5,474 nucleotides of DNA, taken from positions 1 through 5,474 of the forward strand of contig DAIDKJ010000092.1 in assembly GCA_027450105.1 (NCBI GenBank), written 5' to 3'. The notes below the pieces were generated by a model, which was not told where the DNA came from, did not search any database, and saw nothing but the letters and a program-made list of their open reading frames with translations. Both the position numbers and the translations under genes were made by a program. Below are positions 1 through 5,474 of this stretch, in pieces. The DNA comes from Ferrovum sp. (GTDB lineage: Bacteria > Pseudomonadota > Gammaproteobacteria > Burkholderiales > Ferrovaceae). Position 1 is the stretch's first letter, and every line of letters starts with the position of its first letter.

Positions 1-184
1 GGACATCATCGAACGGACGGTTTCTGCGCAACACGTGCGCAAGGTGTTACTGGAAAACTGTTATCACATCATCACCATGGATTTCGAAAAGGAGCGTGTG
101 GCCCAGGAAACGCTGGCGTTCATTGGTCAGGCGACGACTCAAAAGTCCCGTCAGCCTGCACCCAAACTGCGTTTGGTGGGGTAA
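1..184 (+). CDS. Alpha/beta hydrolase (carboxylesterase type), C-terminal fragment
   Basis: This is the 3' end of a gene that starts before the window. The frame opens at base 2 and gives 60 residues before TAA at 182-184. The segment LLENCYHIITMDFEKE matches the usual end of carboxylesterase/monoglyceride-lipase-like alpha/beta hydrolases, where a short strand leads to the catalytic histidine in a [S/N]xYH-[I/V]-TxD context, followed by a final helix (here RVAQETLAFI). The histidine of CYHIIT (visible residue 22) is the probable catalytic His. The nucleophilic serine and probably the acidic residue lie upstream and cannot be checked. A basic tail of about 18 residues follows the fold. The gene ends 9 nt before the acyl carrier protein gene, so the two are probably co-transcribed. 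An esterase or thioesterase acting on an acyl product of the neighbours is plausible but is inference. The family call rests on a short fragment. Confidence 0.72.
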   Translation, partial: DIIERTVSAQHVRKVLLENCYHIITMDFEKERVAQETLAFIGQATTQKSRQPAPKLRLVG

Positions 185-193
185 CGCCATCTT

Positions 194-466
194 ATGAGTT
201 CATTGCCATTCATTCAAAAAATGCTGGTGGAAGAGTTTGGTTTAACGCCAGAACAAGTGCAGCCCGACTCGCAACTGGACGAATTGGGGGTCGATTCGCT
301 GGCCACCGTCGAGTTCATGTTCATGTTGGAAGACAAATTCAAACTAAAGATGTCTGGCGAGCCTGTGCCCATCAAAACCGTGGGGGATATCGCCCGTGAG
401 GTGGACGTCATGGTGGCCCAACAGGGCATTTCTCTCGAAGGTGGGGAGCCGCCCCCCGCACCGTGA
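194..466 (+). CDS. Acyl carrier protein (phosphopantetheine-binding)
   Basis: This 90-residue protein has the acyl carrier fold. It carries the attachment motif LDELGVDSLATVEF, with Ser35 as the expected site for the 4'-phosphopantetheine arm, followed by the acidic recognition helix II (EFMFMLEDKF). AcpP of fatty acid synthesis is about 78 residues. This one is longer because of a C-terminal tail, SLEGGEPPPAP. The ATG lies 9 nt after the hydrolase stop, and a purine-rich GGTGGGG at 175-181 could serve as ribosome-binding site, though its spacing of 12 nt is long. Its stop codon overlaps the start of the beta-ketoacyl synthase. It is probably a dedicated carrier for that synthase rather than the housekeeping AcpP, which normally sits with fabD, fabG and fabF; this is inferred from context. 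Its cargo is unknown. The family assignment is very secure. Confidence 0.93.
   Translation: MSSLPFIQKMLVEEFGLTPEQVQPDSQLDELGVDSLATVEFMFMLEDKFKLKMSGEPVPIKTVGDIAREVDVMVAQQGISLEGGEPPPAP
440..462 (+). promoter_or_regulatory. Possible hairpin over the synthase ribosome-binding region
   Basis: The purine-rich stretch GGTGGGG at 440-446, the best Shine-Dalgarno-like sequence before the synthase start, can pair with 455-462. Bases 440-443 pair with 459-462 and 444-446 with 455-457, leaving a one-base bulge at G458 and an 8-nt loop. The helix ends just before the GTGATG start region at 463-468. If it forms, the synthase would be translated mainly when ribosomes finishing the carrier gene open the helix. 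Pairing is seen in the sequence; the regulatory role is inference. GC-rich proline codons alone could produce such pairing. Confidence 0.3.
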
Positions 467-1704
467 TGACGCAGCGCGTCGTGGTCACCGGCGTTGGAGC
501 CTTGACCCCTCTGGGGGCAGATGCCCACGCGCTGATTGAGGGGCTCAACGCAGGCCGCTCCGGCATTCGTGCCCTGGACAAACCCTGGATTTCCCACCTG
601 GCCTCCCCCTTGGCCGCACCGGTCATGTCTCCGGTGGAAGAAAAATTCCCTAAATTGCGCCGCCTCATGCTGGACCGGGTGGCCCAACTATCCTTGCTGG
701 CCACCCGTGAAGCCCTCACCCAGGCGGGGTTGGACTTGTCAGGCGAGGAAGGGGAACAGTGCGGTATCTACTGGGGAACCGGCATGGGCGGAGCCACCAC
801 CCTGGAGCATGCGTATGTGGAATCCTTGCTCAACCAGGCCACCCGTCCACGCCCTACCACGATCGTCATGTTCATGGCCAATGCCTCCACGGGGCAGATT
901 GGCATCGAATTCAAAATCCGCGGACCCAGTTTCACCTACAGTTCGGCCTGCTCCTCATCGGCGGTGGCTATTGGCGAAGCCTTCGAAGCCATCCGCTGCG
1001 GACGCATCCGCCATGCTGTGGCCGGTGGTGGCGAAGCCCTGCTCACCCAAGGGGTGATGCGCGCCTGGGAATCCTTGCAAACCCTGGCCAAGCCTGATCC
1101 CCTGCAGCCCGAATGTTCCTGTCGCCCCTTTTCCAGAAATCGCACTGGGTTCATCCTGGGCGAGGGCGCTGCAGCGCTGGTGCTGGAAAACGAAACCACG
1201 GCCCGGGCTCGCGGCGCCACCATTCTGGCCGAGTTGGTGGGCTACGGCAACAGTACGGACGCCGGCCATATCACCCAACCCGATGCCCAGGGTCAAGCCC
1301 GTGCCATGCGTGCCGCGCTGGCTCAGGCGGGTTTATGCCCGGACCAGATTCACCATATCAATGCCCATGGCACGGGCACTCTGGTGGGGGACGTGGTGGA
1401 AACCCAGGCCCTTCATCAGGTCTTTGGTCCTCAGGCTCGGCATATTCCCATTAGCGCTACCAAGGCCCTGCATGGTCATTTGATGGGGGCCACCGGAGCG
1501 GTGGAAATGGTGGCTGCACTGGGAGCGCTGCGCACGGGTGTGGTTCCTCCCACCGCGCATCTCAACCAGCCCGATCCAGACTGTGATCTGGATTACGTCA
1601 CTGAGGGGGCACGCCAACTCCCCGTCCTGGACCAGGTGATGAGCAATTCCTTTGGCTTTGGCGGCAATAATGCCGTGCTCATTGCGCGGCGCTACCACCC
1701 CTGA
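466..1704 (+). CDS. Beta-ketoacyl-ACP synthase, FabF-like (KAS II type)
   Basis: This thiolase-fold condensing enzyme would join a malonyl-ACP-derived unit to an acyl chain. From the ATG it has 412 residues, the usual FabF length. The active-site Cys162 lies in YSSACSSSA, His301 in NAHGTGT, Lys333 in SATK and His338 in GHLMGATGAVE. These fit the E. coli FabF set Cys163, His303, Lys335 and His340. The C-terminal signature SNSFGFGGNN is present, with Asn where FabF commonly has Thr. GTGTLVGD replaces the commoner GTSTPxND, and ACSSS replaces ACTSG, so it is a divergent KAS rather than the housekeeping enzyme. The ATG at 466 gives a TGATG junction with the carrier gene. A GTG at 463 is an equally possible start, adding one residue. 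The partner carrier and hydrolase suggest a specialised acyl pathway, but the product is unknown. Its stop is 10 bp from the stop of the convergent lipA. Confidence 0.92.
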   Translation: MTQRVVVTGVGALTPLGADAHALIEGLNAGRSGIRALDKPWISHLASPLAAPVMSPVEEKFPKLRRLMLDRVAQLSLLATREALTQAGLDLSGEEGEQCGIYWGTGMGGATTLEHAYVESLLNQATRPRPTTIVMFMANASTGQIGIEFKIRGPSFTYSSACSSSAVAIGEAFEAIRCGRIRHAVAGGGEALLTQGVMRAWESLQTLAKPDPLQPECSCRPFSRNRTGFILGEGAAALVLENETTARARGATILAELVGYGNSTDAGHITQPDAQGQARAMRAALAQAGLCPDQIHHINAHGTGTLVGDVVETQALHQVFGPQARHIPISATKALHGHLMGATGAVEMVAALGALRTGVVPPTAHLNQPDPDCDLDYVTEGARQLPVLDQVMSNSFGFGGNNAVLIARRYHP

Positions 1705-1716
1705 AGCGCCGTTCTT
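1687..1716 (+). terminator. Terminator-like stem-loop at the convergent gene ends
   Basis: CGGCGCT at 1687-1693 pairs perfectly with AGCGCCG at 1705-1711 around an 11-nt loop that contains the synthase stop codon. TTCTT (1712-1716) follows on the + strand, a weak U tract that already enters the lipA stop codon. On the - strand the stem is followed by a mixed sequence without U's, so it would act mainly on the left operon. The large loop and short U run make it a weak candidate. No better terminator is visible for either operon. Confidence 0.35.
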
Positions 1717-2641
1717 AGGGTGCCAACCGATCCGCCTGTTGGTCGGCGTGATAACTGGAACGCACCAGCGGACCACAGGCCGCAGAGACAAACCCCCGAT
1801 GCAGCGCCTCCTCTTCAAACACCCGAAACTGCTCTGGCGGAACGAAGCGCTCCACCGGTAAATGATGCAGGGTGGGCTGCAGGTACTGACCCAGGGTCAG
1901 CATGTCCACTTCATGGGTGCGCAAGTCGTCCATGACCTGCAGGATTTCTGCGTCTTCTTCACCCAGACCCAGCATCAGGCCAGATTTGGTGGTGACCTGC
2001 GGGTAGCGTTGTTTGAAGCGTTGTAGCAGGGCCAGACTATGCGCATAGTCGGCGCCGGGGCGCACCGAACGGTATAAGCGCGCAACGGTTTCCAGGTTAT
2101 GGTTGAATACATCGGGCAGGGCCTGCCCCAGGATCTCCACAGCCAGGTCCAGGCGCCCGCGAAAATCCGGAACCAGAACTTCGATGCGGGTGTGGGGGGA
2201 AAGCGCCCGGACCTGTTCGATACACGATACGAAATGGGCCGCTCCTCCATCCCGCAAGTCGTCCCGGTCCACGCTGGTGATGACCACATGGCGCAAGGCC
2301 ATGCGCGCGATGCTCTGAGCCAGATGCATGGGTTCGTTCGGATCCAGGGGGTCAGGTCGACCATGACCCACGTCGCAAAAGGGGCAGCGCCGGGTGCAAC
2401 GATCACCCATGATCATGAACGTGGCTGTGCCGTGGCTAAAACATTCCCCAATGTTGGGGCAGGAGGCTTCTTCGCACACCGAGTGCAACTGGTGTTCGCG
2501 CAGTAACGACTTGATTTCGGTAAAACGCGGGCTAGAGGCCACCCGTACCCGAATCCAGTCCGGCTTTTTCAAGGGGGCTTGAGGCTGAATCTTGATGGGT
2601 ATGCGCGCGGTTTTCAGGGCGCCTTTTTCTTTGGGGTTCAT
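1715..2641 (-). CDS. lipA: Lipoyl synthase
   Basis: LipA is a radical SAM enzyme that inserts two sulfur atoms at C6 and C8 of protein-bound octanoyl groups to form lipoyl cofactors of the 2-oxoacid dehydrogenases and the glycine cleavage system. The 308-residue protein has the auxiliary iron-sulfur cluster motif C56-x4-C61-x5-C67 (CEEASCPNIGEC), the radical SAM motif C82-x3-C86-x2-C89 (CTRRCPFC), and the C-terminal RSSY (294-297) whose serine ligates the auxiliary cluster. Length and motif order are those of a complete LipA. The same reading frame stays open far upstream across lipB, but that extension is a shadow. The ATG at 2641 fits family length and forms an ATGA overlap with the lipB stop. 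No clear Shine-Dalgarno sequence precedes it, so translation probably depends on coupling to lipB. It is the last gene of the operon. Assignment is certain. Confidence 0.98.
   Translation of the reverse strand: MNPKEKGALKTARIPIKIQPQAPLKKPDWIRVRVASSPRFTEIKSLLREHQLHSVCEEASCPNIGECFSHGTATFMIMGDRCTRRCPFCDVGHGRPDPLDPNEPMHLAQSIARMALRHVVITSVDRDDLRDGGAAHFVSCIEQVRALSPHTRIEVLVPDFRGRLDLAVEILGQALPDVFNHNLETVARLYRSVRPGADYAHSLALLQRFKQRYPQVTTKSGLMLGLGEEDAEILQVMDDLRTHEVDMLTLGQYLQPTLHHLPVERFVPPEQFRVFEEEALHRGFVSAACGPLVRSSYHADQQADRLAP
2035..2050. repeat. Perfect 16-bp palindrome inside lipA
   Basis: GACTATGC is followed directly by its reverse complement GCATAGTC, with no spacer. It covers lipA codons for residues around DYAHS (198-202). 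A second palindrome, GGCGCC (2051-2056), follows at once. The symmetry is a plain fact of the sequence. No binding protein is known for it, and no promoter is recognised nearby. Confidence 0.9.
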
Positions 2642-3312
2642 GGGGTGGGCATCAGGAGTTTTGCGGGTTGGGTTTCGGGGTGCGCCGGTTGCGGGTGGGC
2701 GAGCGGATTCAGCTGCGCCTGTACCTGCGTGATGAGCAGATTTTCCAGATGTTCCCAGGGGAGCGCCACTCCCAGATCGCATAGGCGGGTGACTGCCAGG
2801 TGGGCATACCCACAGGGATTGATATGGGCAAAGGGTGCCAGGTCCAGATCCACGTTCAAGGCCAGACCATGAGTGGAACAACCGCGTTGGATGCGCAACC
2901 CCAGTGCGGCAACTTTGGCCTCTTCGACATACACGCCGGGGGCTCCGGCCTTGCGGTGGGCGTTGATGCCCAGTTCGGCCAACAGGTTGAGCAAGGCCTG
3001 CTCGAGCTGGAACACCAGTCCTTTGACGGTCAATCCGCGCCGTCGTAGATCCACCAGGACATAAACAATGAGTTGGCCGGGGCCATGATAGGTGATTTGC
3101 CCCCCACGATCCACCCGGAGCACGGGAATCTCGGTGGCCTGGAGCAGATGCTCGGGTTTTCCGGCTTGTCCCAGGGTATAGATGGGGGGATGTTGCAACA
3201 CCCATAGTTCATCCGGAGTCTGGGCAGTACGCTGTTGTGTAAACTGCTGCATGGCCTCCCAGGTGGCCTGATAGTCCGACAAACCGGGAAAGCGCCGCAG
3301 CACCAGATTCAT
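2638..3312 (-). CDS. lipB: Octanoyl-[ACP]:protein N-octanoyltransferase
   Basis: LipB transfers the octanoyl chain from octanoyl-ACP to a lysine of lipoyl domains through a Cys-linked acyl intermediate, the first step of de novo lipoate synthesis; LipA acts next. The protein has 224 residues. The family signature RGGQITYHGPGQ is at 69-80. The catalytic pair is Lys133 (in AKVAALGLRI) and Cys167 (in INPCGY), corresponding to Lys135 and Cys169 of E. coli LipB. The last 25 or so residues are proline-rich (LAHPQPAHPETQPAK) and lie beyond the conserved fold. The ATG overlaps the ybeD stop by 4 nt, and a weak GGTGGA lies 9 nt before the start. The stop overlaps the lipA start in the same way. Assignment is certain. 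Confidence 0.97.
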   Translation of the reverse strand: MNLVLRRFPGLSDYQATWEAMQQFTQQRTAQTPDELWVLQHPPIYTLGQAGKPEHLLQATEIPVLRVDRGGQITYHGPGQLIVYVLVDLRRRGLTVKGLVFQLEQALLNLLAELGINAHRKAGAPGVYVEEAKVAALGLRIQRGCSTHGLALNVDLDLAPFAHINPCGYAHLAVTRLCDLGVALPWEHLENLLITQVQAQLNPLAHPQPAHPETQPAKLLMPTP

Positions 3313-3611
3313 AGCACCATGTCCACCAGGGGGTGGGCGCTCAAGGCCCGATACAGGGCGTCCAGTTGGGCGCGAGATACGGCTTGTACGGTGCAGGTGA
3401 TGCTGAGGTATTTGCCCGTGCGGCTGGAGCGTAGTTCCAGGCTTGCAGGATCGAAATCCGGAGCATGCTGCAACACGATCCCCAGGACGGCTTGGGCAAG
3501 GCCATCGACGGTTTTGCCAATCACCTTGAGAGGAAAATCGCAGGGAAATTCGAAGAGGTCCAGGGGGTCTGCCGGATCCAGGGGGTCTGCCGGGTCCACG
3601 GGTTGCGTCAT
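3309..3611 (-). CDS. ybeD: YbeD/DUF493 family protein
   Basis: This is a small cytoplasmic protein of the DUF493 family, which is commonly found next to lipB in proteobacteria. The family has an ACT-like ferredoxin fold and its function is not established; a link to lipoate metabolism is suggested only by gene neighbourhood. Here it has 100 residues, against about 87 in E. coli YbeD. The core runs from LFEFPCDFPLKVIG (19-32) to the terminal LVDMVL, which match the family ends. The extra length is an acidic, proline-rich N-terminus made of two copies of DPADPL (6-17), encoded by a DNA tandem repeat. The ATG at 3611 is supported by the ATGA overlap with dat and an AAGGG just upstream; GTG at 3599 is a less likely alternative. 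It also overlaps lipB by 4 nt. Confidence 0.9.
   Translation of the reverse strand: MTQPVDPADPLDPADPLDLFEFPCDFPLKVIGKTVDGLAQAVLGIVLQHAPDFDPASLELRSSRTGKYLSITCTVQAVSRAQLDALYRALSAHPLVDMVL
3559..3594. repeat. Two 18-bp tandem direct repeats within ybeD
   Basis: Two adjacent 18-bp units (3559-3576 and 3577-3594) differ at one base: A3576 against G3594. That difference is synonymous, GAT versus GAC for Asp. A further TCCA begins a broken third unit. The repeat keeps the frame and encodes DPADPL twice in the YbeD N-terminus, before the conserved core. Confidence 0.92.
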
Positions 3612-4447
3612 GGGCCCTTGAGTTCCTGATAGAGGGCCAGTAGGCGCCGCGTTACGGGGCCCGGTTTGCCGTTTCCCACGGGTTGCCCATCCAGGACGGT
3701 GATGGGGACGATTTCACGGGTGCTGGAGGTGAGCATCAATTCTTCGGCCTGGCGCAATTCGGATTCCGTTATGGGGCGCTCCTGATGGGGGATCTGATGC
3801 CGCGCGGCCAATTCCAGGGTCAGGGCGCAGGTAATGCCAGCGAGAATCAGATGGTTTCTGGGCGGTGCCAGCAGTTGCCCCTGATGCACCACAAGAATGT
3901 TGCTGGCAGCCCCTTCCGTGAGCATTCCGTCACGAATCAGCACGCATTCCACAGCGCCAGCCTCTACGGCTTCCTGACGCAACAACAGGTTGGCCAGCAG
4001 GGCCGTGGTTTTGAGATCGCAGCGCAACCAGCGGTTATCCGGGCGGGTGATGGCGCTCACCCCCTCCTGAATCCACTGGGTGGGTGGGGCAGGCATGGGT
4101 TTGGCCAGGGCAAAGACCGTGGGTGGAGTCTGCGCCGGGAAAGCATGATCCCGGGGTGCAACACCCCGAGTGATCTGCAGGTATACGGATTGATCCGTAT
4201 TGGGGGCCTGGGCCAGCAGCTGTTCGATCAGTTGCTGCCAGCGCACTGGGGTCAGGGGATTGGGGAGGCGAATCCCTGCCAGGGAATGCTCCAGCCGTTG
4301 CAGATGCTGCTCCAAAGCCAAGGGTTGGCCGCGATAGGCAGGGATGACTTCGTACACCCCATCGCCAAAGATAAAGCCCCGGTCCAGGATGGGAATCCGG
4401 GCTTGTTCCAGGGGGATGAAGTCCCCGTTCAAATAGACCATGCTCAT
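3608..4447 (-). CDS. dat: D-amino acid aminotransferase
   Basis: This is a fold-type IV PLP transaminase of 279 residues, which would interconvert D-Ala plus 2-oxoglutarate with pyruvate plus D-Glu. RGFIFGDGVYEV (23-34) is the family's N-terminal signature. Lys146 (DLKTTALLAN) is the Schiff-base lysine and Glu178 (LTEGAASNI) binds the PLP pyridine nitrogen. Tyr32 with Arg99 and His101 in RGVAPRDHAFP match the carboxylate-trap residues Tyr31, Arg98 and His100 of Bacillus D-amino acid aminotransferase. This favours D-amino acid substrates over branched-chain (IlvE) or aminodeoxychorismate (PabC) relatives. The ATG at 4447 overlaps the carboxypeptidase stop by 4 nt; a second ATG two codons on (4441) would also fit. 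No strong ribosome-binding site is seen, consistent with coupling. D-Glu or D-Ala supply for peptidoglycan is the likely role, beside a wall enzyme. Confidence 0.93.
   Translation of the reverse strand: MSMVYLNGDFIPLEQARIPILDRGFIFGDGVYEVIPAYRGQPLALEQHLQRLEHSLAGIRLPNPLTPVRWQQLIEQLLAQAPNTDQSVYLQITRGVAPRDHAFPAQTPPTVFALAKPMPAPPTQWIQEGVSAITRPDNRWLRCDLKTTALLANLLLRQEAVEAGAVECVLIRDGMLTEGAASNILVVHQGQLLAPPRNHLILAGITCALTLELAARHQIPHQERPITESELRQAEELMLTSSTREIVPITVLDGQPVGNGKPGPVTRRLLALYQELKGP
4152..4200. repeat. Two perfect inverted repeats inside dat
   Basis: The first is CGGGGTG (4152-4158), CAA, CACCCCG (4162-4168): a 7-bp stem with a 3-nt loop over the codons for RGVAPR. The second is ATACGGAT (4183-4190), TG, ATCCGTAT (4193-4200): an operator-like dyad over codons for TDQSVY. 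They are 14 bp apart. The symmetry is seen directly; any function is unproven. Neither is followed by a U tract on either strand, so a terminator is unlikely. Confidence 0.85.
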
Positions 4448-5474
4448 TTCAGCATCAACCGTATGCTATCCCAGCCTCGGGTAAAGGCATTGCCGATAGG
4501 CACTGCCTCCAGGGCCGACAAGGCATGGGAGGAGAGCACTTTGCCATCATAGCTCACGTCCAGGTTGCCCAGCTTTTGCCCCACGGCCACAGGCGCGATG
4601 ACGGGCTGCAGGGTGGTGAGCAGTTCCTTGGCTCGGGCGTCTTCTCCGGCCGGATAAGTGACCCAGATGTCGTGATCGAAAGCCACGTTGACGGTTCTGG
4701 CTGCCCCCTTGTACACCTCCAGGGTTTTGACCACGGCGTTTTTCTGGAACAGGCGCCGGCTCTGGAAGGTCTGGAAGCCCCAATTCAACAATTTCTGGCT
4801 TTCCGTGGTTCGGGCCAGATCACTGTTGGTCCCCAGGACTACCGCGAGCAGTCGGCGTTCCCCGCGTTTGGCCGAACTGATGAGGCAGTACCCGGCGCTA
4901 TCCGTATGGCCGGTTTTAAGACCGTCTACCGTGGGGTCCATCCACAGCAGGCGATTGCGGTTGGGTTGCGAAATGCCGTTGTAGCGATACTCCTTGAGGG
5001 AGTAGAGCGGATAGTATTCGGGGAAATCCCGCACCAGAGCCATGGCCAGCAAGGCCAGGTCGTGGGCGCTGGAGTAATGCTGCGGATCGGGCAGCCCGGT
5101 GGCGTTGACGAAGTGGGTATTTACCATTCCCAGGGTGGCTGCGGTGGCGTTCATGCGCTGCACAAAGGCGTCTTCCGAGCCGGAAATGGCTTCCGCCAGG
5201 GCCACGCTGGCATCGTTGCCAGATTGAATGATGACTCCATGGATGAGTTCGTCAACGGTCACTGGTCGCTGGGGTTCGATAAACATGCGTGAACCCGGCG
5301 ACTTCCAGGCATGTTGTGAGACGGTAACGGTTTGATTTGGGCTCAGGGTTTTGTTTTTCAGGGCCTCAAAGGTGAGGTAGGCTGTCATGAGTTTGGTAAG
5401 CGAAGCCGGTTCTACCCGCAGGTCTGGGTTGAGCGCGGCTAGAATCTGCTCGCTTTCCTGCTCCAGCAGGTAAT
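4444..5474 (-). CDS. dacA: Serine-type D-Ala-D-Ala carboxypeptidase (PBP5/6 family), 5' end outside window
   Basis: This low-molecular-mass penicillin-binding protein removes the terminal D-Ala from peptidoglycan pentapeptides in the periplasm. The frame stays open to the window edge, giving 342 residues; signal peptide and roughly the first 20 mature residues are missing. The internal ATG at 5388 cannot be the start, because the catalytic SxxK motif (SLTK, bases 5392-5403) lies upstream of it in frame. The other motifs are SGN (visible residues 84-86, in IQSGNDA) and KTG (186-188, in DGLKTGHTDSAGY), with PBP5-like spacing. A PBP5 C-terminal beta domain follows (from about AVVKTLEVYKG), and the last residues, AFTRGWDSIRLMLK, look like the amphipathic helix that anchors such enzymes to the inner membrane. 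Its stop overlaps dat in ATGA. The dacA symbol follows the E. coli dacA-ybeD-lipB order; dacC is an alternative name. Confidence 0.95.
   Translation of the reverse strand, partial: YLLEQESEQILAALNPDLRVEPASLTKLMTAYLTFEALKNKTLSPNQTVTVSQHAWKSPGSRMFIEPQRPVTVDELIHGVIIQSGNDASVALAEAISGSEDAFVQRMNATAATLGMVNTHFVNATGLPDPQHYSSAHDLALLAMALVRDFPEYYPLYSLKEYRYNGISQPNRNRLLWMDPTVDGLKTGHTDSAGYCLISSAKRGERRLLAVVLGTNSDLARTTESQKLLNWGFQTFQSRRLFQKNAVVKTLEVYKGAARTVNVAFDHDIWVTYPAGEDARAKELLTTLQPVIAPVAVGQKLGNLDVSYDGKVLSSHALSALEAVPIGNAFTRGWDSIRLMLK

Noticed and set aside
25..41. Two TGCGCA copies near the left edge
   Set aside because: A 6-bp self-palindromic word repeated once inside a coding region is not unusual.
1574..1593. 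Inverted repeat with 7-bp arms (ATCCAGA/TCTGGAT) in the synthase gene
   Set aside because: Arms of 7 bp with short loops are expected several times by chance in a window of this size, and nothing nearby gives it a role.
2446..2459. Inverted repeat CCCCAA-TG-TTGGGG in lipA
   Set aside because: It falls on the invariant CPNIGE cluster motif, so codon constraint explains it.
2099..2506. Antisense 135-residue open frame across lipA
   Set aside because: It mirrors conserved LipA codons and shows no domain of its own.
2642..3205. Upstream in-frame extension of lipA to an ATG at 3205, giving 496 residues
   Set aside because: It lies in another frame over lipB, has no family similarity and would give an oversized LipA. 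The ATG at 2641 gives the normal 308 residues.
3683..5292. Long + strand open frames of 289 residues (3683-4552) and 255 residues (4525-5292)
   Set aside because: They run opposite dat and the carboxypeptidase, whose family motifs are unmistakable. The antisense translations are Gly/Gln-rich without recognisable motifs, typical of shadows in GC-rich genes.
4444..5388. A complete 314-residue carboxypeptidase starting at the ATG at 5388
   Set aside because: The frame is open to the window edge and the catalytic SLTK motif lies upstream of that ATG, so the gene is truncated by the window instead.

Overview
The window looks like a chromosomal segment of a proteobacterium, most likely a betaproteobacterium. 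The grounds are the gene order D-Ala-D-Ala carboxypeptidase, D-amino acid aminotransferase, YbeD/DUF493, lipB, lipA (an expanded form of the E. coli dacA-ybeD-lipB-lipA neighbourhood), the fairly GC-rich sequence and dense coding. No genus can be named from the sequence alone. Seven protein genes fill almost everything. No RNA genes, mobile elements, CRISPR arrays or long non-coding stretches were seen.

Left part, + strand (1-1704): the 3' end of an alpha/beta hydrolase of the carboxylesterase type, then a 90-residue acyl carrier protein, then a FabF-like beta-ketoacyl-ACP synthase with all active-site residues. The genes are 9 nt apart or overlapping, so they read as one operon for making or processing an acyl chain whose product cannot be told from this window.

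Right part, - strand (1715-5474): the carboxypeptidase (5' end outside the window), dat, ybeD, lipB and lipA, transcribed right to left. Every one of the four junctions is the same 4-nt ATGA stop/start overlap, which predicts a single translationally coupled transcript. LipB moves octanoyl groups from ACP to lipoyl domains and LipA inserts the two sulfurs, so together they give de novo protein lipoylation. The carboxypeptidase trims peptidoglycan pentapeptides, and Dat interconverts D-Ala and D-Glu, both wall precursors. The operon thus joins wall D-amino acid metabolism with lipoate synthesis.

The two operons converge with only 10 bp between stop codons (1705-1714). A 7-bp stem around the synthase stop codon is the only terminator-like structure there. 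Points worth a second look are the uncharacterised hydrolase/ACP/synthase cassette, a possible hairpin over the synthase ribosome-binding region, perfect dyads inside lipA and dat, and an 18-bp tandem duplication that lengthens YbeD.
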